Positions 1 through 11,336 are shown, counted from the stretch's first letter. The stretch: 64,000 nucleotides of DNA from Manduca sexta (GCF_014839805.1 NC_051138.1:4772983-4836982), one strand, 5' to 3'. The notes: a model not told the origin generated them from the letters alone. Made by a program: numbers and translations.

Positions 1-419
1 TATGAGTACCTATTGTCCTTATTGAGTATTTAACCAAATAACGTGTTGATCCTAGTTTCGCCTCTTTATTGGCAACTCACAGGTGTTAAAATACATGTGT
101 ATGTTTTGCTAAAAATGGATTATATTTTAAAGTTGGAAAAGACCTTGCACTAGATTACAATCAATTATTTAGTATTATGTATGTTTGGTACATATTTGTA
201 TTATGTATTAATGAGGTAACGAAATAGAAAATTGTATATTTTTTTAATATTTAAAGACTTTTGTACCCAAAACTAGTGGAACCCATAGGACCTTACACCG
301 CGTGTCTATGTACATATACCTATCCTAATTTAAAGGGCTCTATCTTTTGACTTGTAATACGTAGTCGTCGATTTTTTATTTATCGAGGGTTTACTGGTCC
401 GAAGTATCACCTGCATTGC

Positions 420-520
420 TGGGATTAGAATTTATGTCGTGCAAGAGTCGATAACCTTCACATCATGTTGCCCTTAAGCATGGTAAAATTTAAGTGCCCA
501 AGTTGCACCTCTACTTATCC
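420..520 (+). repeat. Old tRNA-derived SINE fragment (3' half)
   Basis: The segment ends in a degenerate form of the text 'gtgcccaagttgcacctct', which recurs in the 3' half of the better SINE copies at 44.5, 51.1 and 56.8 kb. The tRNA-like head is missing. The rest of bases 1-582 is AT-rich and shows no exon I can support. Confidence 0.4.
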
Positions 521-582
521 TAGAATATAAAACGAGACAACAACATTACATATTATAAATCACCTTGTTGTAAGTAACTAAC

Positions 583-2519
583 CTTAAATCTTGATTAAGT
601 TTCCTGTACGCATCGGTCATTTGTACCAGCTGTAGGTTCTGGAAAAGTATGCCAGTCAGTAGCATACCGATGAGCGCTGGCAATGTGGTGAGTTTCAACC
701 ACAGCCATCCCACTAGATACGCTGATATTACTAGTAACGCCATGCCGAGCAGTTCTCCTTTCAATCCGATGGCTTCACCCAACCCCGCATATAAAATTCC
801 CCATGTCAGAAGAACTAGAACGAAGAATTGAAATTAATAATAGACACAAATATAGCGGCGTGGTTTGAAATAATTAGTTTTATCATCTTTTAAGTTTTTA
901 CTGACAAATAATTCAAGTGAGAATATATTTAAATTATAAAAATAAGATGAACAGCTAGCATTTATAAATAACAAAATATGAGTACTAAAGAGTAGCCTTA
1001 TGAATAATTTATCGTATTTATAAGTACATCTCTCATAGCTATTAGTTGTTATAACTTGCTTTCTCTTGCGACAAATGTCGGTAAACGAAACAAAACACTA
1101 TTTATTGCATAGTCTATTAGACTTACAAAAGAAAATAATACACAAATTTTGAGCAGTATGTCTGTATGTCGAGCAAAGTGGATATGGGAAAAATCTTGAC
1201 CACCACGACGGCTGCCATGATGGCGTTGCATCCGGTGGGTGGCATCGCAAACATAGCTTCTGCCACCATCTGGAACGGGGCACAAACAAACAATCTAAAG
1301 AAAAATGTAAATAATTTATTCGTTCACAAAGTACTTAAAAGTCTTAAAGCAACTGATTACTTACTTATCATAGAGCTTTCTTTTATTTTCGGTATCTGGT
1401 TCTGTAGAATAATTAATGCATTAGTTGTGTACACAAGAAGTTAATACAATAATAGAAGATGTTGATAAAATATAATCGGACGTAGATACGAGAAAAGTTT
1501 AATGAGAAGAATTCAAACTACAATATCGATTGGTTACAATTTAAAGGAAATATATATAAAGTAGTAACAGTTGTTTACAATGGATATAATAATATATATA
1601 ACAGTTTAACATAATTAGCTAGCTATAATAACTACTACTTAATTTACACATTATACTGAAGAAGTTACATTTCAGACGTTTTTTGTGGGAAAAAGAAAAG
1701 GTAGGGCCACTTAATATATAAATGATATTACAATCACACTCATCCATGAATTAAGCATACTTTGATCGACTGATTTGTTGCTTTTAGACGTTGCAATTAA
1801 AGTAATAATCTAGAAACTGCCATGTTTGAAGTATAATTGTCCTTGATAATCTGATATTAATGCTAAAGATTTTTTTAAAATATATTAATTTTGACGATTT
1901 TGTTGATTGAATTTTTTTTATTAAGCGGCCTTGGATTAGGTTAATTCAGGAAGATTGGCACATGCCTAATAGTCAAAGCAAAGGTAGTGTTGGCCTAAAG
2001 AAAAAATTATCCCAAGGTAAGTTCGACCTTCTATCGTTTGAAAGGTTAGGGTTAAAAACTGACGTTTGACATTCGTGTATGACAAAAAAAAAGGAAATAC
2101 TTATAGTTATATTAGTAAACCAAAAACCATGTTAATTTGTAATTATTGCTATAAAAAATGTTTACCTATAAACGTATAGACACGAACACCTATAAAACAC
2201 AAATGAATGGCATGAAATTCGCAACATTAATTACAATAAAATTAACGAAAACAACGAAAAAGTAAGCCTTCTTAATTATGAAGAGAACATCAATTAAATG
2301 CGTTTTTGCTTATATTATTAAAAGTTTTACACAGACACTCAGTGATAACTCTGAGATAAAGCGGTTTTGCTCCATGCAGGTATTAATAGAATTGTCACTG
2401 TTTACATGAAAGTAGCAAAATACATTTAAAAAAGAGGTGAAAAAATAAATAATATGAATGCCTACCTTTTTGCTCTATATTTGGTTCCATATCTAAATCA
2501 ATATAACCACGGCGTTTCC
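583..2519 (-). CDS. SLC9B/NHA-like sodium/proton antiporter, partial gene (three internal exons)
   Basis: This looks like the N-terminal part of a CPA2-type Na+/H+ antiporter (SLC9B/NHA family), a multi-pass membrane exchanger. Three exons are proposed in transcription order: 2519-2466, 1269 to either 1144 or 1127, and 814-583. The third is the diagnostic one. It reads TWGILYAGLGEAIG, a hydrophobic helix, then LPALIGMLLTGILFQN, matching the conserved 'TLP..LGMLLAGF..RN' segment of NHA proteins, and ends at a gttagt donor in phase 2. The first exon encodes a hydrophilic stretch (KRRGYIDLDMEPNIEQK) and joins the second in phase 1. For the middle exon, the strong donor gtaagt at 1126 breaks the frame into exon 3, while a weaker gtgtat donor at 1143 keeps it. 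The start codon was not found, and the remaining transmembrane exons lie left of base 583. The family call rests on one exon. Confidence 0.55.
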
Positions 2520-4552
2520 CTGTAAATATTTTTAATAAAATTTAAATACAGGTATAATAAATAAAACTAATCAAACTACACACAACAGTTTCATGCATAG
2601 AAAATCTTGTGAAATACTTATCATATTCCAAATAAAAATATTGATATAATAACATTTATCAGCATAAGACTGAACGTTATTGATAACTATCAAGTCATCG
2701 GACAGTCTGGCATAAAACGATAACTTGAACAAACGTTTTGAACAATGTTACGTACGATTTCTTATAACGTGTATGTTTAAAAAAATATTTTATACTAACG
2801 CTTAAGTACCTGTTTCATAATGTATATGTGAACTTTAATTGACAATAAAGTATTAAATACCTGCTACAGATTTACCGATATTAGCATTAATTTTCATTTT
2901 GATGGTTTGACTATTATATTTGACAGAGTTTTGTTTTCTAATGTTTATGTTTACGCGAATATTATGACATTAAAATAAAATTATGTTTCGAATTTTATCG
3001 CGGTTTTTTATATTAAATAATTTTAATATAAAAACTGTTAAGTACATGCTACTTAGAAAAATAATTTTATTTTTGTGTTATATTTTATTTACCGGGTAGC
3101 ATTTGACTCACACGTATCAAAATAGGCGCTTAGTCAAGTGTTGTATACTGTGAATTGATCGCGGCTTCACCCCCATAATGTCCTATTTTGGGAATTAATG
3201 ACTAATTATGTTTATTTTCAGGACAAAAGTAGTTTATTTGTTTATCGAGGATTTGACGTAACCATGTATAAAAATTCACCCAAATTAAGTTACGGTCTAT
3301 GTTTACATCTAACCTCTAAATATTTGCACGAATAGTTGAATTAATAATTATTAATAATATGTACTAGTACATTGGTACAGTGATTATGCAAGTTTATTAA
3401 ATTTTGTTGCACAATAATTAAGTACTTATTGAAGTGTAGGTGTGTTATAATAAAATATTTAAGTAATTGATCTCACATAAATACTTGTGTAATTTTATTT
3501 ATTTAAAATCATAACTAAATTGCGCCTAGTTGTGGTTAAAGAGCAAGCATACAATATTTTAAAATAAAAAAATGCATAAATATTGGTATTATAATTCAGT
3601 AAAATAAATATTATACCTTAGAATATGTTAAATAACTTCATTGAAATACCTGATTGAACTTATCACAACTCAATGTACGAAAATATATTTTTTTTCAATC
3701 ACGATATTTTTTGTCTTTACTCCTCGCAGAATATACTCAGACTGAACAAAAAACATTGAAAACTAAAGTTAAAAAGATAGTATTACGGGATACGTTCATG
3801 AGAAGGCCGCTGAGTCAAATGTCAACAAGATAAATTGTGTAGCGTACAAATATCATAACTACATACGGAAAGATACTGTTTTCCGTTAACAGTATGACTA
3901 ATACTGGAATTGACATTATTCCTAAATTCTAGAGGGGTCTCTACTTACACTATATACAATAGTATTTGGAAAGTATCAAGAAAACCATAAAAAACGTATA
4001 CTACAACTTCCCTGTCACTAAATACTGAGTATTGGCATTGAGAGGTTATAATTTTATAAGCTAATGTTTAGCGAGCAAATATGTTAAAATTACGTTAAAA
4101 TGTACATTGTAGAGGTATTATTGAACAGTAAATCCCTATAAATGTTATTAAAATATAGTTGTTTATAACGTTTTATGTGAAAAACAATCATAACACAGAA
4201 TAAAGAAATTGTCTAACCTGGATTTAACTATGATCCGATGATAAAAGCACTATAGTACAAAGAACAAAGTACATCGTACGTGTTAAAAATTGAATCGTTT
4301 TTTATAACGAAATGACAGAGTATTATTAGAATAATTCATGTGTTTGTAGGTTATGTGTTAGATTGAATTAGTTTGCGTGTGGTGATCGGGGACGTGAAGG
4401 AAACATAATGTTATTTCGAGTAAATTCCACTAGAAGTTTTACTGGTTGACTATTAGTGCAGTATCATGATCACTAGATGTCATTGTAGCTAAATATTTTA
4501 AAAAGAAAATATTTACCTACGGTATTCATAGAATTTTAATATTCCTGTCCAA
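2520..4552. other. AT-rich non-coding stretch
   Basis: I see no ORF, splice-bounded exon or recognisable repeat here. It is probably intron or upstream sequence of the antiporter gene. Confidence 0.4.
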
Positions 4553-4553
4553 C

Positions 4554-4821
4554 TTAAGGTGATAGCTTAAGGTCAATTTTCATACATTTTGTTTCACCTT
4601 TAATCTGGGTAACTAAACAAGTATTGACAAGTAAAGAATTTAAATTCACGTCTAGTTAGTGATTAGTTCTCGCAGTTGAAAGAAAAACGTAAAAATAATT
4701 AATATGCATGGATATTTCGGCCTTTAAAATTTAATACGACGAAATTGTCAATACTTGTTTAGCTACCCAGATTAAAGGTGAAACAAAATGTATGAAAATG
4801 GACCTTGAGCTATCACCTTAA
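4554..4821. mobile_element. MITE with TTAA target duplication and 73-bp inverted arms
   Basis: Bases 4558-4630 (starting GGTGATAGCT) are repeated in inverted orientation at 4745-4817, with 3 mismatches in 73. Both ends are flanked by TTAA (4554-4557 and 4818-4821), the target of piggyBac-superfamily transposons. The 260-bp body has no coding capacity, so it would have been moved in trans by a piggyBac-type transposase. Assignment to piggyBac rests on TTAA only. Confidence 0.85.
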
Positions 4822-4822
4822 G

Positions 4823-5671
4823 ATGAAATAGTGTAAATTGGGATAAATTGTAAATAAACCAGAAACCGCGGCGTATTGTGCACCCCTACACTAATAGTAA
4901 CCCCTTCGAGTCGAATTTGTCCCTCAGGGTACTGTGACGGTCATACGGACGATTTCACAAGTCATAAACTAGGGTAAATTGCAATTGGTAAAATTATAGG
5001 TAAACCTATCAGGGGCCTAAATTCTCTGTTACACGTATTTTTAACAGTACTTAACAAACTTGTAAAGCCTTGAGTCGCGTTTATGACAATAAAAATTGGC
5101 ATACTGAATACCTTTCCATTTCATTAACATGAAGATAACATAACTGATAACACTGCCACGAAGCGAGTTAACCATTATGGAAGAATAAGGTATAGGTACT
5201 AATGTTGAGTAGGACATACAAAAGGCGGTACATTTGTCCGGTACATGACGTCAAAATGTAAGAGTGGCTCAAAATTATATATTGTACTACTTCAAATTTT
5301 ATGTCGCGGCAGTCGCGTTACTCATTCTCCATCTCTGGTAAACTGTAGGCCGAGGACAATGAGGTCTCTAACCGCATGCTACAAATTACAATAGGACGTT
5401 ATTTTACAATGAACATTACATTACTGCGTTTCGAGTCGCAAGCGAGAGAGAAATATTTTGAGGGTTAACATTTCAAAATACTGTAAGATACGCATTGAAG
5501 CGCCGAGCCTCACTACGCCTCGCCTCATTTGAAGTAGGACGTTGTACCGGCTCAATACTTAAGAGGCTACTCTTACAAACTCTTTTTTATGTCATGTCCT
5601 ACCCAACTCTATTAGGTACCTAGTACAGATACGATTTTAATTTGGTGGTGATGAGATTTTCAAGGCATTAA
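4823..5671. other. Non-coding stretch between MITE and U2 gene
   Basis: No gene is seen. Bases 5300-5570 are less AT-rich than the surroundings but carry no recognisable feature. Confidence 0.4.
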
Positions 5672-5859
5672 TTGGGCCAATCCCGGCGGCACTGCAATGC
5701 CGGGCCGACCCGTGACGGGAGTGGAGCGAGCTCCGAACATCCCGTCGTTTTACAAAAATCAGTTTAATATACTGGTCCCACAATGTGGGAACTTTCAGAT
5801 ATTAAGCTGAAAAGAACAGATACTACACTTTGATCTTAGCCAAAAGGCCGAGAAGCGAT
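5672..5859 (-). ncRNA. U2: U2 spliceosomal snRNA
   Basis: The minus strand begins ATCGCTTCTCGGCC at 5859 and runs about 188 nt, matching U2 snRNA throughout its conserved 5' half. The branch-site-pairing sequence GTAGTATCTG lies at 5826-5817. The U2 stem-loop IIa region follows, then the Sm-binding site in CTGATTTTTGTAAAACG and a 3' half that can form stem-loops III and IV, with GC-rich arms around 5690-5740. The RNA pairs with intron branch points in the U2 snRNP. No disabling change is visible, so it may be functional. The 3' end is set by family length and could be off by a few bases. I did not recognise a proximal sequence element upstream. Confidence 0.95.
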
Positions 5860-6444
5860 ACCAATGTACTGTTACTCAACGGTAGTCATGAATCGGCGTA
5901 GAATCTTGACATCGCGATGTAGAAACAATGTAAATTGGTAGAGCGCCATCTATTAGCATAACGCATGAGCTCTATGTAGAGCTTCTTGCTCTACTGAACT
6001 TGCCGGTGCCGTTAACAACTAGTTGACCAAATTTGCACTATTATAATTCATAATATATCGACAAAGATCATATTTTATGTGGATATTAATTTCGCTGTAG
6101 CTTTTCTGAAATTTCGTACAACGTGTAAGCTCATCCGATTATATAAATTAGTAGAAATGATACGATCGTATAAAATATAAATAGATAGTTGTTTTGTATG
6201 CGGCCTTTATGTATCATACTCTGGACAATATGTGTTGCTACTTTCTATAGTATTTTTTATCGCTGAAAGCTATTGATAATTATTTACAATTATCTGAAGA
6301 CGAGTAATTTGCATAATTAACATAATGTTATATCAATGATTATATTCATAATAATAAAAACACTGTAGATATAAGATTATAATGTATGAATATGCGTACG
6401 AATATGAATAAGCACACGAGTCGCAGGAAAAGCATTATGTATTA
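5860..6444. other. Upstream flank of U2 gene and LINE 3' flank
   Basis: No coding sequence is seen. The first ~100 bases should hold the U2 promoter, but I cannot match a published element by eye. Confidence 0.35.
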
Positions 6445-6521
6445 CCGAATATAATATAATAATAATAATAAGCCTCGTATCCTGAACTGCTTTCACTTTT
6501 CCCTATATGAAATACTTCTAA

Positions 6522-9500
6522 TTACAATATATCTCTAAGTTCAGTGTGCCTGTTGGCAAAGGCCTCCTCTAACGATTTCCATTGTGCTCGGTCTCTAGCA
6601 ACCCTTCTCCAATTCGGACCCGCTGTCAATTTTAGCTCATCCTCCCATCGCTTACATTGTCTTCCTCTTTTCCTTTTCCCATCCCTAGGATACCAGTCTG
6701 TTACGATCTTGCTCCATTTCTCCTGGGTACTACGCAGCATGTGTCCCGTCCATCTCCACTTCAAATTGTCAATTCTGGTAAGTACGTCTGTGACTTTTGT
6801 CTTACTTCTTATAAATGTGTTCCGTCTTTTGTCTTGTTTCTTGATACCTATCAAGCTTCGTTCCATGGATCTTTGGCAGTGTTCTAGCATGTTTCTGTGA
6901 TGTTTTGTAAGAGACCAGGTTTCGCACCCATATGTGATACAGGGAAGAACGCAGGTATTGAAGACCTTCCTCTTGATGCTGGTATTAAGATCGGTAGATT
7001 TCATAATCTCTTTTAGTGACCAATATCTTTTCCATCCGTTGGCTATTCGTCTTTTGACTTCTTTAGTAGTTATGTCTGTATGTGAAATGATCTGTCCCAA
7101 ATAGATATATTCTTCCACATATTCGACAGGTACGTTGTTACTCTTTATTTCATATTTTACTGAGTTTGTTAACAACTTTGTTTTATTTATGTTCAAGGAT
7201 AATCCCACTTCCTCACTCTCGTTTATTAGATCTTCTAACATTTTTTCTAGGTTCTCTGGGTGTTCTTCAAACAAGACAATATCGTCAGCGAATCTAAGAT
7301 GATTTAGTTTTTGTCCATCAATACGTAATCCATACTGATCCCAGATTAGTTTTCGAAATATAGTCTCCAGCACTGCAGAGAACAGTTTGGGGGACAGCGG
7401 GTCACCTTGCCTAACACCTCTTTTTATTTGAAATATCTCACCCAGGGTTTCAAGCTGCACTCTTGCTTTGCTGTTGGAATATATTTTTTTAATGATGTTT
7501 ATGTACACTGCAGGGATTCCCTGGTTTTGTAAACTCTCCCATATGGCTATATGGCTAATGCTGTCAAATGCCTTAGAGTAATCAATAAAAGCCATATACA
7601 ACGGTTTGTTGTACTCATTGTATTTTTCCATAACTTGTTTAACTGTGTGAATGTGATCTATGGTAGAATAGTTTTTCCTGAATCCAGCTTGTTCCTTTGG
7701 TTGGTTTTCGTCTAGTGTGCTACTTATTCGGTCTAAAATAATTTTGGAAAAGATTTTATAAATGTTAGACGTTAGGCTTATTGGTCTATAATTTCCTATA
7801 TCATCTTTTTGGCCTTTCTTATGTATGAGAATGATATGTGATATTTCCCATTGTTCTGGAATATATCCCGATCTTAGGATGCCGTTGAAGATTTTAGTTA
7901 GTATGGGAACAAGTTCTTCTAAGGTTCCTTTTAATACCTCATTTGTAATTTTGTCAGGACCTGGTGCTTTGTCTAATTTTTGACTTAGTATAGCTTTCCT
8001 AGTTTCGCTGTGTAATATTTCGGGTTCTGGGTTCAATAAGGGTGGATCCCCATTAAGGCTTGCTCGACTTACATTTACATTTATGGTGGTATCTTGATTG
8101 GAATATAGATTACAGTAGAATTTTGTAGCTATTTTGTTTATATTCTTTCGGCCTGTCACATTTTTTTGGTTGTTCTTCAGTTTTGGAATCCATGGATTTG
8201 ATTCTCTTAGTTCTTTTAGAGCTTTTCTAGTTCCTCCTGTTCTCGTTATGTGTTTTTCTAGGGTTTGCAGCCTCTTCAGTTTCCTATCTTTCCTGATGCC
8301 CTCTCTGATTTTTTTACTTAAATCACTTATGATTTGGTTGTTCTGTTTCCTTGTTTTATAGTTAAATAGACTTTTTCTTTTATTTATCAGTTGTAGAGTT
8401 GAATCACTTAAGTCATACTTATATTGTAGCAGTTTTTGGTTATTCTGGCATATAATTTCATTTTGTAGTTTATTATAGCTTGCTCCTACATCTATTTCGT
8501 CGGTTTCTAAAAGTTCTCTGCTAAGCTTTGACAAGGAGTTCCGAGTTGTTTCATTGCACTTTATGCAGTATGTCGGGAGTGTGCTAGGTATAGTAAACTT
8601 TCTAGACAGTTTAGGTGGTATAGTCTTGATTGTCGCTCTTACCATGCGGTGGTCAGTATTAAAGTTTAATTTTGTTATAACTTCCGTGTTTGTAAATAAT
8701 CTTGGATGGCTGGTTATAATATAATCTATTTCAGTTCTATAATTTCCGCCTGGAGAGATCCAAGTCCACTTTTTGTTTTTATTTTTCTTGAATGTACTAT
8801 TTAGGAGAGTAAGATTGTGCTCTAATAAAAAATCTACTAGCCTTTGTCCATTTTTGCTTCTTTTCCCATAGCCAAAACTTCCTAACACATATTCTTCCTC
8901 ACATTGTTTTATTCCCACTTGCGCATTAAAGTCACCCATTAATATAATTATATTTCTTGAGTAGTTATTTGTAATTTGGGATAGGTCGTTGTAGAAGGAC
9001 TTATGCTGAAGTTCGTCAGCTTGTTCTGTAGGTGCATATGCTTGGATAATTGACCATGTTTTGTTGAGGCTTGATAGTCTCATATGTAGTATTGCAATTC
9101 TATCATTAATTCCAATAAACTCAAGTATATGTTCTTTTAAGTGCTTTTTAACTATAAATCCAACTCCTCTTTGTCCTTCAATGTCTCCTTTATTGAATAT
9201 AACAAAATCACGGTGCTCATCAATATATTCTCCTACTCTTCTCATTTCGCTTATTCCTATTAAGTTCCAGTTAAGGTCCTTTAATGCTTCTTCTAGTTCC
9301 GATAGAGATTCTGCTGTTCGTAAGGTTCTAGTGTTTAGGGTTGCTAGGTATAACTTGTTCCTATTCCTACTGTTATTGTTATTATTATTATTGTTTCTTG
9401 TTAGAGGGTGGTGGTCTAGGTCTTCCGCGGGGACCAGCCGTGGTGGGAGACCTGTTGTTGATTGGTTGTGTATATAATTATTTGTTGATGTATTTATCAT
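6522..9500 (-). CDS. LINE ORF2: apurinic endonuclease-reverse transcriptase
   Basis: A 992-aa uninterrupted polyprotein that nicks target DNA and reverse-transcribes the element RNA (target-primed reverse transcription). The N-terminal exonuclease-endonuclease-phosphatase domain spans roughly residues 49-300. Its catalytic signatures include MGDFNAQVG (Asp190) and TDHRMV (Asp283). The reverse transcriptase spans about 500-790, with IDYSKAFDS, RQGDPLSP and the catalytic RFADDIVLF (Asp739-Asp740). The C-terminal region includes ITYGCETWSL and a WTGHMLR segment typical of RTE/BovB-like elements. It starts 26 bases after the ORF1 stop. Residues 36-43 are a run of asparagines encoded by a TTA/TTG-type microsatellite, in a region before the endonuclease core. 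All key residues are intact, so the enzyme may be active. Confidence 0.95.
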   Translation of the reverse strand: MINTSTNNYIHNQSTTGLPPRLVPAEDLDHHPLTRNNNNNNNNSRNRNKLYLATLNTRTLRTAESLSELEEALKDLNWNLIGISEMRRVGEYIDEHRDFVIFNKGDIEGQRGVGFIVKKHLKEHILEFIGINDRIAILHMRLSSLNKTWSIIQAYAPTEQADELQHKSFYNDLSQITNNYSRNIIILMGDFNAQVGIKQCEEEYVLGSFGYGKRSKNGQRLVDFLLEHNLTLLNSTFKKNKNKKWTWISPGGNYRTEIDYIITSHPRLFTNTEVITKLNFNTDHRMVRATIKTIPPKLSRKFTIPSTLPTYCIKCNETTRNSLSKLSRELLETDEIDVGASYNKLQNEIICQNNQKLLQYKYDLSDSTLQLINKRKSLFNYKTRKQNNQIISDLSKKIREGIRKDRKLKRLQTLEKHITRTGGTRKALKELRESNPWIPKLKNNQKNVTGRKNINKIATKFYCNLYSNQDTTINVNVSRASLNGDPPLLNPEPEILHSETRKAILSQKLDKAPGPDKITNEVLKGTLEELVPILTKIFNGILRSGYIPEQWEISHIILIHKKGQKDDIGNYRPISLTSNIYKIFSKIILDRISSTLDENQPKEQAGFRKNYSTIDHIHTVKQVMEKYNEYNKPLYMAFIDYSKAFDSISHIAIWESLQNQGIPAVYINIIKKIYSNSKARVQLETLGEIFQIKRGVRQGDPLSPKLFSAVLETIFRKLIWDQYGLRIDGQKLNHLRFADDIVLFEEHPENLEKMLEDLINESEEVGLSLNINKTKLLTNSVKYEIKSNNVPVEYVEEYIYLGQIISHTDITTKEVKRRIANGWKRYWSLKEIMKSTDLNTSIKRKVFNTCVLPCITYGCETWSLTKHHRNMLEHCQRSMERSLIGIKKQDKRRNTFIRSKTKVTDVLTRIDNLKWRWTGHMLRSTQEKWSKIVTDWYPRDGKRKRGRQCKRWEDELKLTAGPNWRRVARDRAQWKSLEEAFANRHTELRDIL

Positions 9501-9526
9501 TTGTTTCCGGTGGTCCGTGGTGGTAA

Positions 9527-10399
9527 CTAGTTTTTTGAAATATTTGGTTGCGAATCATAATTTCCTCTCTCTACATAATTTAGCATGTTGGGTCTGATAT
9601 TTTCTTTACCATATGCTTTGGGTAGTGTACTTTGGGGCGATGGATTGTTCAATGTATCTTTTCTGTTAGCTTTCTTCTGTGTTAGTGCTTTAGGTGAGTC
9701 GGAAGTATCTCTTTTTCTTTTCTCTCTATTTTCTATTGGCTTTTTCACAATAAGCCTGTCATATTTTAGATAGGCAATATTACCCTTCTTATTTTCTTCT
9801 TCTAATTGTGGTTGTAATTGTTTACGTCTGTATAGGATTTCCTTGGGGTAGTCTTCTTTTATGTTAATACCTTGTGGCAGTTTAGGTTTATTTTTTAATA
9901 TGAGATGTTTTTTCCATTGAGTTGTGATGGTTACAACCACTGGACGATTTTTGTTTTCAATTTTTTGTCCGATTCTATAGACTTTGCTAATTTCTTGACT
10001 ATCCATGCGTACTCCCATGCCCACAATTATTTCTTTAATAAAATCTACTAATTCCGCTTCGAATTTAATCTTTTCTTCGACTCCAAAGAAGACCAGATTG
10101 CTTTTTCTCTTTTCTAATTCTGTTCTTTTAAGTTTAAGTTCAAGTTCAGATATTTTGTTTTTGAGTTTATTATTTTCCTCCGTGACTGCTTTCATTTTTT
10201 CGTCTAAAGCTTCCATGACACTCTTGGTTACAGAGTATGTTATGAGTTCGGTTTGTTTTTCTAGTTTCTCGTCGAGTTTACTAAGAAGTAGTTCTATATT
10301 TTTTTCCATGATGAGGGAAGATTTAGAATTCTGATGTGGTATCATTAATTGGGGATTTTTATTATTCTTGAGTGGCAACACCGTTGCTGTCAATGTCAC
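9527..10399 (-). CDS. LINE ORF1: coiled-coil RNA-binding protein
   Basis: A 290-aa basic protein upstream of ORF2, expected to coat the element RNA and help form the retrotransposition particle. Residues ~31-100 are rich in E, K and L heptads (for example KNKISELELKLKRTELEKR) and predict a coiled coil. Next comes an L1-ORF1-like RRM/CTD region beginning near KSNLVFFGVEE. The C-terminal ~80 residues are basic and low-complexity, with serine and asparagine. No CCHC zinc knuckle is visible. The ATG used is the first in frame; another in-frame Met (MEKNIE) is also possible. Confidence 0.85.
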   Translation of the reverse strand: MTLTATVLPLKNNKNPQLMIPHQNSKSSLIMEKNIELLLSKLDEKLEKQTELITYSVTKSVMEALDEKMKAVTEENNKLKNKISELELKLKRTELEKRKSNLVFFGVEEKIKFEAELVDFIKEIIVGMGVRMDSQEISKVYRIGQKIENKNRPVVVTITTQWKKHLILKNKPKLPQGINIKEDYPKEILYRRKQLQPQLEEENKKGNIAYLKYDRLIVKKPIENREKRKRDTSDSPKALTQKKANRKDTLNNPSPQSTLPKAYGKENIRPNMLNYVERGNYDSQPNISKN

Positions 10400-11099
10400 T
10401 GTCGCAACTGTTGTTATGTTGGCACTACACTGACAAGTCTATTTTTTGACCGTGACTAATTTTAGGTTATAATTCTGGAGATGACTTTCAGTACTTATCG
10501 GGTGAAATCAAACACTTTCACTATGTCCTCTTCTTCTGTATATTTAGTGCACTTAGTTTTAATGTTTTTATTTATCACAATACGAAAATGTCACTGTATA
10601 GATGTATTTTACTATTATTTAACGCGGAGGTCGTTGACGTACGTGTTAGCAGTTTAGCCACCGGAAACGGAAATCCCCGAATAATATATTATTTTTTAAA
10701 GAAAGAACAGCTTGACACATTCATTTTAAATGAATAATGTTTAAAATGACACTATATTAAGTATTAGAGCTATCGTATGCGACAGTATCATTTGCATTTT
10801 AGCGCCACTGTTTTTACGCCGAAGCGGCCCTAGCAGAAGGATAAGGACTTGTGTGCTGATTTGAAAATCAGTGCAGCCAATTTCTTACTGAGCCATGCTT
10901 TTGTTATTACGTGCATTGGTATTTTTTTCCATTTAATTAATTAATTGACGCTAACCGTTCATTTCAATATAAATCTTAGAATTTTATTGATATATGCTAT
11001 TATATTCTGCAACAGTATCATTGGATAAAAATACAGTTTCACCTAAAGCAATTAATGTAAGAACTAGTTAACTGACTGGGTTCACATTCAAAACATTTT

Positions 11100-11336
11100 T
11101 TGCCATTTCTCCGACGCCAGACAACGACGGCAAGCGCGGTTTCCACTGTCACCGCCATCCGTCGCGCTTGCGCGCGCCGCGTTCAATTTCAAATTGTTTT
11201 AATTTCGAAATTCGAACAATGGAACTCCCATAATGCAAGCTCTTTTATGATAGTGTGTTTTTTTTTTCTTTTTTAATGGCTACAAGCACTGTGTTACTAG
11301 TTGTATCTTAGAATTGATAAAGTGAAAGTGCTAGAA
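11100..11336 (+). promoter_or_regulatory. GC-rich segment upstream of lipase start (candidate promoter/5' UTR)
   Basis: Bases 11110-11190 form a CpG-containing island (several GCG/CGC motifs, cgcgcttgcgcgcgccgcg) in AT-rich DNA, 150-230 bases before the lipase ATG. It could be a promoter. No TATA box or initiator is clear. The preceding interval 10684-11100 shows no gene. Confidence 0.3.

Larger units (their letters stand above)
6452..10676 (-). mobile_element. Full-length two-ORF LINE retrotransposon (RTE/Proto2-like)
   Basis: A 4.2-kb non-LTR retrotransposon in minus orientation. It has a 5' UTR (10676-10400), ORF1 (10399-9527), ORF2 (9500-6522), a short 3' UTR and a (TTA)n-type 3' tail at 6470-6452 instead of poly(A). 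The 7-bp direct repeat CCGAATA flanks it at 6445-6451 and 10677-10683, which fits a target-site duplication. Microsatellite tails and an N-terminal APE endonuclease are typical of RTE-superfamily elements. The exact clade needs a tree. Confidence 0.9.

Noticed and set aside
1098..1289. Alternative reading of the 1.2-kb exon on the plus strand (ORF 1166-1444)
   Set aside because: The minus strand has acceptor and donor sites and a phase match to a neighbouring exon; the plus ORF has neither.
8134..9477. Plus-strand ORFs opposite LINE ORF2
   Set aside because: Shadows of the minus-strand ORF2; they lack homology and are explained by codon composition.
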